From NCBI RefSeq assembly GCF_001542405.1, contig NZ_LNCD01000033.1:62001-126000 (forward strand): 64,000 nucleotides of DNA. Direction: 5' to 3'. The DNA comes from Rhizobium altiplani (GTDB lineage Bacteria; Pseudomonadota; Alphaproteobacteria; Rhizobiales; Rhizobiaceae). Below the pieces are notes generated by a model. That model was not told the DNA's origin. It did no database searches and was given only the letters and a program-made list of their open reading frames with translations. The position numbers were made by a program, and so were the translations under genes. Within the stretch, counting starts at the first letter, position 1, and each line of letters begins with the position of its first letter. Shown in pieces: positions 63,174 through 64,000 of this stretch.

Positions 63174-64000
63174 ATGGATATTGTTGGCGTCCTTATCGCT
63201 CTTGGTGTTCTCGTCGCGCTCGCTTACCGCGGCTGGAGCATCCTTCTTCTCGCACCCCTTTGTGCCCTGCTTGCCGCACTGTTGGCTGGCCAGCCGTTGC
63301 TTGCCAGCTGGACGCAGACTTTCATGCGCAATGCGGCAGATTTCATTGCCCAGTTCTTCCCGATTTTTCTGCTTGGCGCTCTTTTCGGCAAGCTCATGGA
63401 AGCCAGTGGTTCGGTTGAGGCAATTGCCGTGAAGATGACCGAGACGCTCGGGGCAGGACGAGCCATATTCGCCGTCGTGCTTGCTGGCGCCTTCGTGACA
63501 TATGGCGGCGTCAGCCTGTTTGTCGCTTTCTTCGTCCTTGCTCCAATGGGGCATGCTCTCTTCAAGGCGGCCGACATTCCGCACCGGCTCATGCCGGCAG
63601 CAATCGCCCTTGGAACATCCACCTTCACCATGTCTGCCATGCCGGGCACGCCGGCGATCCAGAATGCGATCCCGATGCCATTTTTTGGCACCAATCCGTT
63701 TGCTGCCCCCGGGCTCGGCGTCATTGCCTCTGCGGTCATGCTTGGTTTCGGCATGTGGTGGCTGCAGATGGCGCGGCGAAAGGCGAAGCTGGCAGGGGAG
63801 ACCTATCGCTATGCTGGCTTGACGGCCTCTGATGCCATTTCAAATGACGACAGGATGCGGGAGCGTGGCGCAGTCGCGCATGACTTCGATCCGGGTGAAA
63901 TTGCGCGCGGCGGTCATGCGGCGATGCGACCAGGCTTTTTGATCGCAGCGCTGCCGCTGGTGGTCGTCGTTGCGACCAATCTGGTGATGACGTTCGCCGT
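63174..64000 (+). CDS. GntP-family permease (5' part, continues beyond the window)
   Basis: The frame opens at ATG 63174 and is still open at base 64000, so at least 275 residues are present and the C-terminus is missing. The sequence is very hydrophobic (VGVLIALGVLVALAYRGWSILLLAPLCALL at the start) and carries the GntP-type segments FPIFLLGALFGKLME, VTYGGVSLFVAFFVLAPMG and TSTFTMSAMPGTPAIQN. GntP permeases are H+ symporters for gluconate and related hydroxy acids; members beside D-3-hydroxybutyrate dehydrogenase genes carry hydroxybutyrate. The start is 23 nt after the patatin gene, so cotranscription is likely. Confidence 0.88.
   Translation, partial: MDIVGVLIALGVLVALAYRGWSILLLAPLCALLAALLAGQPLLASWTQTFMRNAADFIAQFFPIFLLGALFGKLMEASGSVEAIAVKMTETLGAGRAIFAVVLAGAFVTYGGVSLFVAFFVLAPMGHALFKAADIPHRLMPAAIALGTSTFTMSAMPGTPAIQNAIPMPFFGTNPFAAPGLGVIASAVMLGFGMWWLQMARRKAKLAGETYRYAGLTASDAISNDDRMRERGAVAHDFDPGEIARGGHAAMRPGFLIAALPLVVVVATNLVMTFA

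Noticed and set aside
1..64000. Search for CRISPR arrays, tRNA/rRNA genes, prophage, conjugation or toxin-antitoxin genes
   Set aside because: No regularly spaced repeats, tRNA-like cloverleaf or related protein signatures were noticed in the reading.

Overview
The window looks like an accessory, catabolism-rich region of an alphaproteobacterium of the Rhizobiaceae (Ensifer/Sinorhizobium/Rhizobium type). The grounds are GC-rich coding sequence, the nosY-nosL-nosX gene order, an intergenic palindrome of the rhizobial RIME type, and dense ABC-importer operons each paired with its own regulator. Secondary-replicon location is an inference; no replication, conjugation, tRNA or rRNA gene is visible.

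Layout. (1) 1-1799: 3' end of a nitrous-oxide-reductase cluster (nosY partial, nosL, nosX), then a Na+/H+ antiporter on the minus strand. (2) 3877-10736: peptide/nickel-type ABC importer, a leaderless PhnD-like protein and an unrecognised protein. (3) 10911-11404: IS1595-type transposase remnant, tandem repeats and a palindromic promoter region. (4) 11509-23222: ribose-type ABC importer, SorC regulator, aldo/keto reductase, GlpD-like FAD dehydrogenase, DhnA-type aldolase, LyxK/EryA-like kinase and GMC oxidoreductase, probably a polyol or ketose pathway. (5) 23437-33543: a divergent sugar locus with a DeoR regulator, two FGGY kinases, class II aldolase, HAD protein, a second ribose-type importer and a ketose 3-epimerase. 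(6) 33793-45049: sugar-acid locus with an RraA-like aldolase, four enolase-superfamily genes (three in tandem), an Ugp/Mal-type importer and a GntR regulator. (7) 45165-51948: a hut-like locus with a HutC-type repressor, a His/Arg-type importer, a histidine-ammonia-lyase homologue and a sarcosine-oxidase-like enzyme. (8) 51958-59442: a third carbohydrate importer with PfkB kinase, SIS-domain protein and ROK regulator, possibly for an Amadori compound or amino sugar. (9) 59449-64000: cupin, CbpA/CbpM co-chaperone pair, secreted protein, patatin-like hydrolase and a GntP permease running off the end.

Most striking observation: the histidine-ammonia-lyase homologue at 49285-50778 keeps the family fold motifs but appears to have lost exactly the Ala-Ser-Gly triad that forms the MIO electrophile, and also a catalytic Tyr. 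It sits in a hut-like importer operon without hutU, hutI or hutG, so it probably carries out a different elimination reaction. Second, all six ABC solute-binding-protein genes in the window are followed within about 40 nt by a perfect inverted repeat, consistent with stabilising or attenuating hairpins that raise binding-protein expression over the membrane subunits.
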